DNA of 64,000 bases, from NCBI GenBank assembly GCA_045628105.1, contig JAZQOX010000016.1:1-64000 (forward strand), in the 5' to 3' direction. This DNA is from UMGS1781 sp045628105. GTDB taxonomy: Bacteria; Bacillota; Clostridia; TANB77; CAG-508. The notes beneath the pieces are model-generated. The model was given only the letters and a program-made list of their open reading frames with translations, was not told the origin of the DNA and did not search any database. Positions 25,187-32,912 of this stretch are shown here, in pieces. Every line of letters begins with the position of its first letter. Within the stretch, counting starts at the first letter, position 1. A program made the position numbers and the translations under genes.

Positions 25187-27110
25187 AAAAGATTATATTG
25201 ATGCAGTAAATGAAATAGAAGTTAGAAAAGGTTTAGAAAATGAGGTTATAAAAAAAGCAAAAGAAGGAAAAGGTAAAAGAAAATATAATATAATTTATCC
25301 AATATCAAGCTTAATAGTGATGTGTGCAGTTGTTTTGTCTGTACTAATAATTCCTAAAAAAACAATAGAAAAAAAACCGGAAGATATCAATCAAAATGCA
25401 CAAAAACTGGAAACAGTTGGAGAATTTGAAAATTTATATGCTTTATTAAAAGAAAAAAGTGTATATACTAATAACGGATATATTTTAGATGACTTTGTAA
25501 AGAGCACAGAGACCAATGAAGAAAAAGGAAAAACAGATTATTCAAAAACAAATATTCAAGTAGAAGGTGTAGATGAGGCAGATATAGTAAAAACAGATGG
25601 CAAATATATATATTACCTAGCAAATAACGAAATATCAATAATTGAAGCAAAAACGATGGAACTTGCAGGCAAAATAGAATTAGAAAAAATGTATAAAGGA
25701 ATCGAAGTATTTTTAAAAGGGGATAAAATTGTAGTTATTGCGACAATTTATAAATATAACAATGAAAAAACTGAAGATTACTTATATTACTATAGCAATC
25801 AATATACAACAGCATTTGTTTATAACGTAGAAAATAAAAAAGACATAAAATTAGAAAGAACTGTTGAAATAGAAGGAAATTACTTGAATTCAAGAATGAT
25901 AGGAGGGCAAGTATATTTACTATCAAATAAATATATTAACTCGTATCTATGCTCACAATATAACATAGAAGAACTAAAAGAGGAAGAATTTAAACCTAAA
26001 TATATAGATAGTGCAATAAGTAATGAGATACAAAACATAAACTTTGATTGTATATATTATATGCCAGATTTTGAAGAAACAACATATTTAAATATTGCAG
26101 CATTTAATATAGAAAATAATGAAAAAGCACAAATTGATAGCTACCTTGGTGCAGGAGATGATATTTATGCATCAAATACAAATTTATATGTTGCAAATTC
26201 AAAACACAAATATAGTGAGTTATTGGGAAGTTACACAGAAACAACAGAAATATTTAAGTTTTCATTAAAAGATGGTAAATGTGAATTTATAAAATCAGGT
26301 GAAGTTCCAGGTACTGTTTTAAACCAATTTTCAATGGATGAAAATAACGGATATTTCAGAATAGCAACAACAGATAATTCATATTGGATTAGTGATAATA
26401 AAACAAACAATATATATGTTTTAAATAACGACCTAGAAATCGTAGGAAAAGTAGAAGATTTAGCAAAAGGAGAAAGAATATATTCAGTTAGATTTATAGG
26501 AAACAGAGCATATATGGTAACATTTGTGCAAACAGATCCACTATTTGTAATAGATTTATCAGAACCAACAAATCCAAAAGTATTAGGAGAACTTAAGATA
26601 CCAGGGTTTAGCACATATTTACATCCATACGATGAAACACATCTAATTGGTTTTGGGCAAAATACAGAAGTGGTAAATTATGGATATGGAGATGTAGTAA
26701 CAACAGCAGGAATGAAAATGGCATTATTTGATGTAACAGATCCAGAAAATCCTAAAGAAATGTATAAAATAGATATAGGAGAAAAAGGAACATACTCATC
26801 ACTTTTAAATAACCATAAAGCATTACTTTTCTCTAAAGAAAAAAATATTATAGCTTTTCCAATAAGCATTACAGAAAATAATTACAAAGTAACATTTCAA
26901 GGAGCAATAGTATATGGACTTGATTTAGAAAAAGGATTTGAAGAAAAAGGCAGAATAACACACTACAAACAAGATATAGACAAATACTATTATAACAACG
27001 GAGTCGAAAGAATAATATATATAAACGACAATTTATATACATTATCAAGAAACCAAGTAAAATCAACAAATATGCAAACGATGGAAGAAACAGGAAAACT
27101 AGGATTATAA
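25179..27110 (+). CDS. Membrane-anchored beta-propeller protein
   Basis: 643 aa. Short cytoplasmic N terminus (about 36 aa), one membrane segment (YPISSLIVMCAVVLSVLII, residues about 40-60), then a large extracellular domain matching the secreted C-terminal beta-propeller family: NIQVEGVDEADIVKTDGKYIY near 125, and later blades with LFVIDLSEPTNPKVLGELKIPGFS. The pairing with an ECF sigma gene is frequent in Clostridia. A role as anti-sigma factor through the short cytoplasmic tail is an inference. Confidence 0.85.
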   Translation: MSKKDYIDAVNEIEVRKGLENEVIKKAKEGKGKRKYNIIYPISSLIVMCAVVLSVLIIPKKTIEKKPEDINQNAQKLETVGEFENLYALLKEKSVYTNNGYILDDFVKSTETNEEKGKTDYSKTNIQVEGVDEADIVKTDGKYIYYLANNEISIIEAKTMELAGKIELEKMYKGIEVFLKGDKIVVIATIYKYNNEKTEDYLYYYSNQYTTAFVYNVENKKDIKLERTVEIEGNYLNSRMIGGQVYLLSNKYINSYLCSQYNIEELKEEEFKPKYIDSAISNEIQNINFDCIYYMPDFEETTYLNIAAFNIENNEKAQIDSYLGAGDDIYASNTNLYVANSKHKYSELLGSYTETTEIFKFSLKDGKCEFIKSGEVPGTVLNQFSMDENNGYFRIATTDNSYWISDNKTNNIYVLNNDLEIVGKVEDLAKGERIYSVRFIGNRAYMVTFVQTDPLFVIDLSEPTNPKVLGELKIPGFSTYLHPYDETHLIGFGQNTEVVNYGYGDVVTTAGMKMALFDVTDPENPKEMYKIDIGEKGTYSSLLNNHKALLFSKEKNIIAFPISITENNYKVTFQGAIVYGLDLEKGFEEKGRITHYKQDIDKYYYNNGVERIIYINDNLYTLSRNQVKSTNMQTMEETGKLGL

Positions 27111-27152
27111 AAAATGTGCCAATTAGGGACAGTCCCCAATTGGCACATTTTT
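27111..27152. repeat. Short palindromic repeat (GGGAC family), copy 3
   Basis: aaatgtgcc / ggcacattt arms around aattagggacagtccccaatt, immediately after the propeller gene stop; followed by T run, so it may also terminate transcription. Confidence 0.75.
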
Positions 27153-27165
27153 AATTTTTGGGCTA

Positions 27166-27194
27166 TTGACTTTTAAACTGTTTCGATATATACT
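27166..27194 (+). promoter_or_regulatory. Promoter of the por operon
   Basis: TTGACT, 17-nt spacer, TATACT. Confidence 0.7.
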
Positions 27195-27232
27195 GTGAAG
27201 CAATGAAAGAATATAAGGAGGTTTTAATTAAA

Positions 27233-27811
27233 ATGAACGATTTAATTGAAATTAGATGGCATGGACGTGGTGGACAGGGAGCAAAAACAGCTTCATTATT
27301 ACTTGCAGATGCTGCATTTAATACTGGAAAATATATTCAAGGTTTCCCTGAATACGGACCAGAAAGAATGGGAGCACCAATAACAGCTTATAACAGAATT
27401 AGTACAAAACCAATAACAATTCATAGTAATATATATGAGCCAGATTATGTAGTAGTTGTTGATGATAGTTTATTAGAATGTGTAGATGTTACAGCAGGAT
27501 TAAAGGAAACTGGAGCAATTGTAATAAATACTACAAAAGATGGTGAATATTTAAGAGAACATTTAAAAGGATATAAAGGAGAAATATATAAAATAGATGC
27601 AAGAAAAATATCTGTTGAAGCACTAGGAAAATATTTCCCAAATACACCAATGCTTGCAGCGATTGTTAAAGTAAGCCAAGTTATGACTGATGAAGCTTTT
27701 TTAAAAGATATGGAAGGATCATTTAAACATAAATTTGCTAAAAAACCAGAAGTTATAGAAGGAAATATGAAAGCTATTGAAATGGCATTAAAGGAGGTAG
27801 AAAAAATATGA
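27233..27811 (+). CDS. porC: Pyruvate:ferredoxin oxidoreductase, gamma subunit
   Basis: First gene of a four-subunit 2-oxoacid:ferredoxin oxidoreductase that makes acetyl-CoA, CO2 and reduced ferredoxin from pyruvate. 192 aa with the family opening IEIRWHGRGGQGAKTAS and FPEYGPERMGAP. ATG 27233 chosen by homology; AAGGAGG lies 11 nt upstream, slightly far. An ORF start at 27203 would swallow that site. Overlaps porD by 4 nt. Confidence 0.93.
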   Translation: MNDLIEIRWHGRGGQGAKTASLLLADAAFNTGKYIQGFPEYGPERMGAPITAYNRISTKPITIHSNIYEPDYVVVVDDSLLECVDVTAGLKETGAIVINTTKDGEYLREHLKGYKGEIYKIDARKISVEALGKYFPNTPMLAAIVKVSQVMTDEAFLKDMEGSFKHKFAKKPEVIEGNMKAIEMALKEVEKI

Positions 27812-28092
27812 CAGATATAAATGCTAAAACACCTATGGATCAATTAACAGAAGGTGGAACAATTTATACAGCAGGAAATGCAAGAGAATTTAAAACAGGA
27901 GATTGGAGAAGCACAAAACCTATATTTTTAAGCGATAAATGTAAACAATGCGGATTATGTTTCCCAGTATGTCCAGATGATGCTATACCAGTAAATAAAG
28001 AACAAAAAAGAGAAGATTTTGATTATAACTACTGCAAAGGATGCGGCGTATGTGCTAAAGTTTGTCCTTTCGGTGCAATAACAATGGAATAA
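27808..28092 (+). CDS. porD: Pyruvate:ferredoxin oxidoreductase, delta subunit
   Basis: 94 aa, carries two [4Fe-4S] clusters: CKQCGLCFPVCPDD and CKGCGVCAKVCPFG. Transfers electrons from the TPP site to ferredoxin. ATGA overlap with porC; AAGGAGG upstream inside porC. Confidence 0.95.
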   Translation: MTDINAKTPMDQLTEGGTIYTAGNAREFKTGDWRSTKPIFLSDKCKQCGLCFPVCPDDAIPVNKEQKREDFDYNYCKGCGVCAKVCPFGAITME

Positions 28093-28129
28093 AAATGAAT
28101 ATAAAAAATTTAAAAAGGAGAGATAAAAA

Positions 28130-29317
28130 ATGTCAATTAGAGAACGTTTAAGTGGTAACGAAGCGGTAGCAACAGCCATGAAACAAATAAACCCAGATGT
28201 TGTTGCAGCATTTCCCATAACACCATCAACAGAAATACCACAATATTTTTCAACATTTGTTAGTAACGGAACTGTAGATACAGAATTTGTTGCAGTAGAA
28301 AGTGAACACAGTGCAATGAGTGCATGCATTGGTGCAGAAGCAGCAGGATCCAGAGCTATGACAGCTACATCTGCAAATGGATTATCTTTAATGTGGGAGA
28401 TGATTTATATTGCATCAAGCTTGAGATTACCAATAGTAATGTCACTTGTAAATAGAGCAGTATCAGGACCTTTAAATATCCACAATGATCATTCAGATGC
28501 AATGGGAGTAAGGGATAGCGGATGGGTAATGCTATTTTCAGAAAATAATCAAGAAGCATATGATAACATGCTTATGGCACATAAAATAGCTGAAAATTCA
28601 AAAGTCAGATTACCTTTAATGGTATGCCAAGATGGATTCATAACATCTCATTCAATTGAAAACATTGAATTAGAAGAAGATGAATTAGTTAAAAATTTTG
28701 TAGGAACATATAAGCCAGAACATTATTTATTAAATGATAAAGAACCAATAGCTGTTGGACCTTTAGATTTACAAGCATACTTATTTGAACATAAAACTCA
28801 ACAAGCAGAAGCCATGAAAAATGCAAAAAAAGTAATTCTAGAAGTTGCGGAAGAATTTGAAAAATTAACAGGTAGAAAATATAGCTTCTTCGAAGAATAT
28901 AGAATGGAAGATGCAGAATATGTAATCGTTTGTATGAATTCAACAGCAGGAACAGCTAAATATACTGCAGATAAATTAAGAGAAGAAGGAATTAAAGCAG
29001 GTGTACTTAAAATAAGAGTATTTAGACCATTCCCAGCAGAAGAAATTGCAAAAGCTTTATCAAAAGCAAAAGCAGTTGCTGTATTAGATAAAGCAGATGG
29101 ATTAAATGCAGTTGGTGGGCCATTATTTACAGATATTACATCAGCAATGTATGTAAACAATGTAACAGTTCCAACAGTAAACTATATATATGGTATAGGT
29201 GGAAGAGATACAAAATCAGATGATATTGAAGAAGTATATAATGATTTAGCAGAAGTTGCAAAATCAGGAAAAGCTGAAAATCCATATAGATATTTAGGAT
29301 TAAGGAGGGATAAATAA
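28130..29317 (+). CDS. porA: Pyruvate:ferredoxin oxidoreductase, alpha subunit
   Basis: 395 aa. Opens with the pyrimidine-binding half MSIRERLSGNEAVATAMKQI and the typical FPITPSTEIPQ and EHSAMSACIGAEAAGSRAMT. Provides the CoA and part of the TPP/pyruvate site. AAAAGGAG precedes the ATG. Stop and porB start overlap as TAATG, which implies coupled translation. Confidence 0.95.
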   Translation: MSIRERLSGNEAVATAMKQINPDVVAAFPITPSTEIPQYFSTFVSNGTVDTEFVAVESEHSAMSACIGAEAAGSRAMTATSANGLSLMWEMIYIASSLRLPIVMSLVNRAVSGPLNIHNDHSDAMGVRDSGWVMLFSENNQEAYDNMLMAHKIAENSKVRLPLMVCQDGFITSHSIENIELEEDELVKNFVGTYKPEHYLLNDKEPIAVGPLDLQAYLFEHKTQQAEAMKNAKKVILEVAEEFEKLTGRKYSFFEEYRMEDAEYVIVCMNSTAGTAKYTADKLREEGIKAGVLKIRVFRPFPAEEIAKALSKAKAVAVLDKADGLNAVGGPLFTDITSAMYVNNVTVPTVNYIYGIGGRDTKSDDIEEVYNDLAEVAKSGKAENPYRYLGLRRDK

Positions 29318-30270
29318 TGGCATACAATTTAAAAGAAGTAATAGCAAATAAACCAGCAAGATTCACAGCAGGACATAGAATGTGTGCAGGATGCGGAGCA
29401 CCAGTAGTAGGTAGAATGGTTTTAAGAGCATTAAAAAATGAAGACCATGCAGTAATTTGTAATGCAACAGGTTGTATGGAAGTTTCAACATTTATATATC
29501 CATACTCAGCTTGGACAGACTCATTTATTCATACAGCATTTGAATGTGCAGGAGCAACACTATCAGGAGTTGAAGCAGCATATAATTCTTTAAAAAAACA
29601 AGGTAAATTACCAGAAGGAAAAGATACAAAATTCATAGCATTTGGTGGAGATGGAGGAACATACGATATAGGACTTCAAAGCTTATCAGGTGCAATGGAA
29701 AGAGGACATGATATGGTATATGTATGCTATGATAATGGAGCATACATGAATACAGGTATTCAACGTTCATCTGCAACACCAAAATTTGCAGATACAACAA
29801 CATCACCAGCTGGAAAAGTAATACCAGGGAAAATGCAATCTAGAAAAGATTTAGCACAAGTTATGGCAGCACATCACTTACCATATGTTGCACAAACTGC
29901 AGCAGTTGGAAACTTTAAAGATTTATATGAAAAATCTGAAAAAGCAATATACACAGAAGGAGCATGCTTCTTAAATGTACTTGCACCATGTCCAAGAGGA
30001 TGGGGATATGCAACGGAAGATTTAATGCAAATGAACAAATTAGCTGTTGAAACATGTTATTGGCCATTATACGAAGTAATAAATGGAAAATATATTATAA
30101 ACTATAAACCAGCTAATAAACTTCCAATAGAAGAATTTTTAAGACCACAAAAAAGATTTAAACATATGTTTAAACCAGGAAACGAATGGATGATAGAAGA
30201 ATTCCAAAAAGAAGTGGATAAGAGATGGGAAGAACTTTTAAGATTAGAAGAAGCAACAAATAAAGAATAA
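29317..30270 (+). CDS. porB: Pyruvate:ferredoxin oxidoreductase, beta subunit
   Basis: 317 aa. TPP-binding subunit: cluster-ligand cysteines in GHRMCAGCGAP, TPP motif FGGDGGTYDIGLQSLSGAMERGHD with the following YDNGAYMNTG, and a later cysteine in LAPCPRGW. Last gene of porCDAB. Co-occurrence with pflB in this window gives the organism two routes from pyruvate to acetyl-CoA. Confidence 0.95.
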   Translation: MAYNLKEVIANKPARFTAGHRMCAGCGAPVVGRMVLRALKNEDHAVICNATGCMEVSTFIYPYSAWTDSFIHTAFECAGATLSGVEAAYNSLKKQGKLPEGKDTKFIAFGGDGGTYDIGLQSLSGAMERGHDMVYVCYDNGAYMNTGIQRSSATPKFADTTTSPAGKVIPGKMQSRKDLAQVMAAHHLPYVAQTAAVGNFKDLYEKSEKAIYTEGACFLNVLAPCPRGWGYATEDLMQMNKLAVETCYWPLYEVINGKYIINYKPANKLPIEEFLRPQKRFKHMFKPGNEWMIEEFQKEVDKRWEELLRLEEATNKE

Positions 30271-30278
30271 TAAAAAAA

Positions 30279-30309
30279 GAAAGATAAACCTTTAATAGGT
30301 TTATCTTTC
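30279..30309. terminator. Bidirectional terminator
   Basis: aaagataaacc / ggtttatcttt stem between convergent porB and the 66-aa gene; overlaps the latter's last codons. Confidence 0.8.
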
Positions 30310-30501
30310 AAATGCTTCTTGAATAGCAAATTGAATTGCTTCATAATTTCTTGTCTTTTCACGGATAGCAGGTTTAGTTATGTCTACAGCATAAGACTTT
30401 CTAAAAGCTTCACGTGTTAAGCCCCAAGTTTCAGCAATAGCTTCCTCAGCAATAGCTGTAGTATCAGCAACATTTTTTTTGTTATCTATAGTTTTTCCCA
30501 T
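30301..30501 (-). CDS. Small protein of unknown function
   Basis: 66 aa, MGKTIDNKKNVADTTAIAEE..., helical, no membrane segment. ATG at 30501 has TAGGAG 8 nt upstream; the longer ORF to 30525 is not supported. I do not recognise the family. Confidence 0.65.
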   Translation of the reverse strand: MGKTIDNKKNVADTTAIAEEAIAETWGLTREAFRKSYAVDITKPAIREKTRNYEAIQFAIQEAFER

Positions 30502-30631
30502 AAAATCAACTCCTAAAAAAATCATCTTTTTTATTATAACATAGAATTAACATAATGTCAAAAATTGGAGATAGAGGGAAATAAAAGAAAAAAATGAAAT
30601 GTTAAATGGCATAAAAAATAACAAAAAAGTA

Positions 30632-30660
30632 TTGACTTTTTGTATTAAATATAGTATAAA
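30632..30660 (+). promoter_or_regulatory. Promoter of the VPNTG protein gene
   Basis: TTGACT, 17-nt spacer, TATAAA. Confidence 0.65.
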
Positions 30661-30703
30661 TATAAATATATAATCAAATAATAAATAGTAAGGAGTAATG
30701 GAT

Positions 30704-31006
30704 ATGAATCTAAAGAAAATTGAATTAATAGTAGTTGCTTTATTAGTTGTTATATTTTTAGCAGTTGGAACAAGTTTTGTATTTGCTGCAGATGTACCTT
30801 TTTCATTTGATGCAACTGGAAATAGTGCTAATGCCGCAAACAATTCAGCAAATGAATTAATACCAACAAATTCAAACAAAACAAATACTTCTAAAGATGT
30901 AGTTCCAAATACAGGTTTAGAAGATTTACCTTGGGTTGTTATTGGAATAGTTGCTTTATCAGCAGTATTTGCATACAAAAAAATCAAGGAATATAACATT
31001 GATTAA
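30704..31006 (+). CDS. Small secreted surface protein with a VPNTG sorting-like tail
   Basis: 100 aa. Signal peptide (MNLKKIELIVVALLVVIFLAVG...FAADV), a short Asn/Ser/Thr-rich middle, then VPNTGLEDLP, a hydrophobic segment (WVVIGIVALSAVFAY) and a KKIKEYNID tail. That is the layout of a sortase substrate with a variant of LPXTG. The mature part is only about 45 residues. ATG 30704 is preferred because AAGGAG is 8 nt upstream; ATG 30698 is only 2 nt from it. No sortase gene is in the window. Confidence 0.75.
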   Translation: MNLKKIELIVVALLVVIFLAVGTSFVFAADVPFSFDATGNSANAANNSANELIPTNSNKTNTSKDVVPNTGLEDLPWVVIGIVALSAVFAYKKIKEYNID

Positions 31007-31015
31007 TTTTAAATT

Positions 31016-31044
31016 AGATAGGTTGAAAAACCTATCTTTTTTTA
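31016..31044 (+). terminator. Terminator
   Basis: agataggtt / aacctatct stem followed by T8. Confidence 0.85.
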
Positions 31045-31052
31045 TGCGAATT

Positions 31053-32053
31053 TTATAAAATTAAGTATGTGTAAAAAGCTGCAAAAAATGCCTGTAATAA
31101 TTTTCCAACGAAGTATGGCTTAATTGATATTTTAGATTTAGATGTTATACTAAGAACTTGTAAAAGTACAGAAATACCACCAAAACCCAAAATAAATGAG
31201 CATAAAATAATTTGAAGTCGAATACTTAAATTTTGTAAATTGCAAATATATGAAAGACCATTTGTAACTTCAATAAAACCAGTTATTATAGTTGCAGATA
31301 AAAAATTAGGAATACCAAAAATACTAAAAATATTTGCTGTAATTTGGATAATTTTACTAGTTTGCAATATAGAAATTATGATTGAAGATAGTACTACAAA
31401 TCCGCCAATAACTAAAATTGTGTTAATTGAAGTAGTAATACTTTTGGAAATGATTTCTCCAAGATTTGAAATTGATAAATTTGTATCTAAAGAATATTCA
31501 GTACTTCTTAGATTTTTTTCTTTATTTTTTCCCCACCATCTAAAAAGAAAGCCAACAGTAAGTGAGCTTAAAATGTGTGTAATAAAAAGAATAAATCCAA
31601 CAGAAGGACTAAAAAATAATCCGAACGCCAACTGTACCAATAATAAATAGTGGTCCAGAGTTGTTTGTAAAAGCTATAAGTCTTTCTGCTTCTAAACTAG
31701 TACATAAATGATTTTCTTTTAAGGTTGAAACAATTTTTGCACCGACAGGATAACCACTAACAATGCCCATTAAAAGTGCAAAAGCACCTTCACCAGGTAC
31801 ATTAAAAATAGGACGCATAAATTTATTTAGGAGTTTTCCAAACATTGCAACAATGTTAGTATAACTTAAAAGTTCAGTTGCAATAAAAAATGGAAGAAGA
31901 GAAGGAAGTACAGAATTAGACCATAATAAAAGACCGAGATTTTGCGGCAGATAAATTACTTTTAGAAAATATAAGTAATGAAAATATAAAAAGACAAATG
32001 CATATAGGCAAAAACAAAGATTTTAGTTTTAGAATAAAAATTTTAAAATTCAT
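31053..32053 (-). CDS. ylbJ: Sporulation membrane protein YlbJ, two +1 frameshifts at CGG codons
   Basis: Multi-pass membrane protein of the nucleoside-recognition (Gate) family needed for sporulation in Bacillus. Conventional reading gives three fragments. The start ATG at 32053 has AAAGGAG; frame 1 reaches CGG at 31934-31936; skipping the C leads into ...AAKSGLLLWSNSVLPSLLPFF. Frame 2 runs to CGG at 31621-31623; skipping the C gives GTVGVGLFFSPSVGF and frame 3 to the end. The joined protein is about 332 aa with helices, MGIVSGYPVGAK and FTNNSGPLFIIGTVG intact, as in the family (about 400 aa). A doubly frameshifted pseudogene is possible, but both breaks being at CGG argues against that. Confidence 0.75.
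31621..31623 (-). other. Candidate +1 frameshift site (GTT CGG A)
   Basis: In-frame CGG in ylbJ. Dropping the C reads GTT GGA TTA. The zero frame stops four codons after the CGG region (RIIF stop). Confidence 0.75.
31934..31936 (-). other. Candidate +1 frameshift site (TCT CGG T)
   Basis: In-frame CGG in ylbJ. Dropping the C reads TCT GGT CTT. The zero frame stops within six codons (at 31918). Confidence 0.75.
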
Positions 32054-32123
32054 ACAAGCTCCTTTTTGTAGATGTATATTACAAAAAGGGAATAAATATG
32101 CAAAAACAAATCTTAGAAATTAA

Positions 32124-32843
32124 TTAAATTTCCAAAATTTGTTTAGCTCTTTGTATATCTTCCGAAGTTGCCACATGAACGTCCTTTAGAGGGTAATCAA
32201 AACCCAAGTTTTCCCATTTGTAGACTCCAATATTATGGTATGGGTTAAGTTCAACTTTTTCAACAGTTTTTAAAGACTGAATAAAGTTTTTAAGTTCAAC
32301 TAAATCTTGCTCATCATCGGTAATTCCAGGAATAAGAACTTGTCTTATCCAAATTGGAATATTGTTATCACTTAAGTATTTAGCAAATTCTAATTCTAAT
32401 TTGTTAGAAAAACCAACTAAATTCTTACATTTTTCATCATTAATATGTTTTATATCTAATAGAACTAAATCTGTATATTTTAAAACTTCTTTAATTTCAT
32501 CAGTAAGAGGGAACATACCAGATGTATCTAATGCTGTATGTATTCCTAATTCGTGAAGTTCTTTAAAAAGGCTAATTAAAAATTTAGGTTGAAGCAGAGG
32601 CTCACCACCTGTAACAGTAATACCACCTTTTGAGAATTTAATATATTCTTCATATTTAGAAATTTTTTCCAATAGTTCAGAAACAGAAGTAGGTGTTCCA
32701 GAAGATGTATCCCATGTATCTCTATTATGGCAGTACTTACATTTAAGAGCACAACCTTGCATAAAAACTACAAATCTTATACCAGGTCCATCAAGAGTTC
32801 CAAAAGTTTCTATTGAATGAATTCTTCCTTTTAAATCTTCCAT
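32124..32843 (-). CDS. pflA: Pyruvate formate-lyase activating enzyme
   Basis: Radical SAM enzyme that installs the glycyl radical on PflB. 239 aa. Opens with LKGRIHSIETFGTLDGPGIRF, cluster motif CALKCKYCHNRDTW, then GGITVTGGEPLLQ. Start at 32843 chosen for AAGGAG 7 nt upstream; a longer ORF to 32891 runs into the pflB-pflA spacer. Lies 69 nt after pflB. Confidence 0.95.
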   Translation of the reverse strand: MEDLKGRIHSIETFGTLDGPGIRFVVFMQGCALKCKYCHNRDTWDTSSGTPTSVSELLEKISKYEEYIKFSKGGITVTGGEPLLQPKFLISLFKELHELGIHTALDTSGMFPLTDEIKEVLKYTDLVLLDIKHINDEKCKNLVGFSNKLELEFAKYLSDNNIPIWIRQVLIPGITDDEQDLVELKNFIQSLKTVEKVELNPYHNIGVYKWENLGFDYPLKDVHVATSEDIQRAKQILEI

Positions 32844-32912
32844 AAGTTTCTCCTTAATAAAAAAGTATAAGTTAGAGCAGGGAAGACCCAAACTCTAACT
32901 GGATTTTAAAAA

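Noticed and set aside
31053..32053. Plain pseudogene explanation for ylbJ
   Set aside because: Two breaks on the same rare codon, no other damage in between, and the same pattern in two further genes make independent decay unlikely; kept as the alternative.
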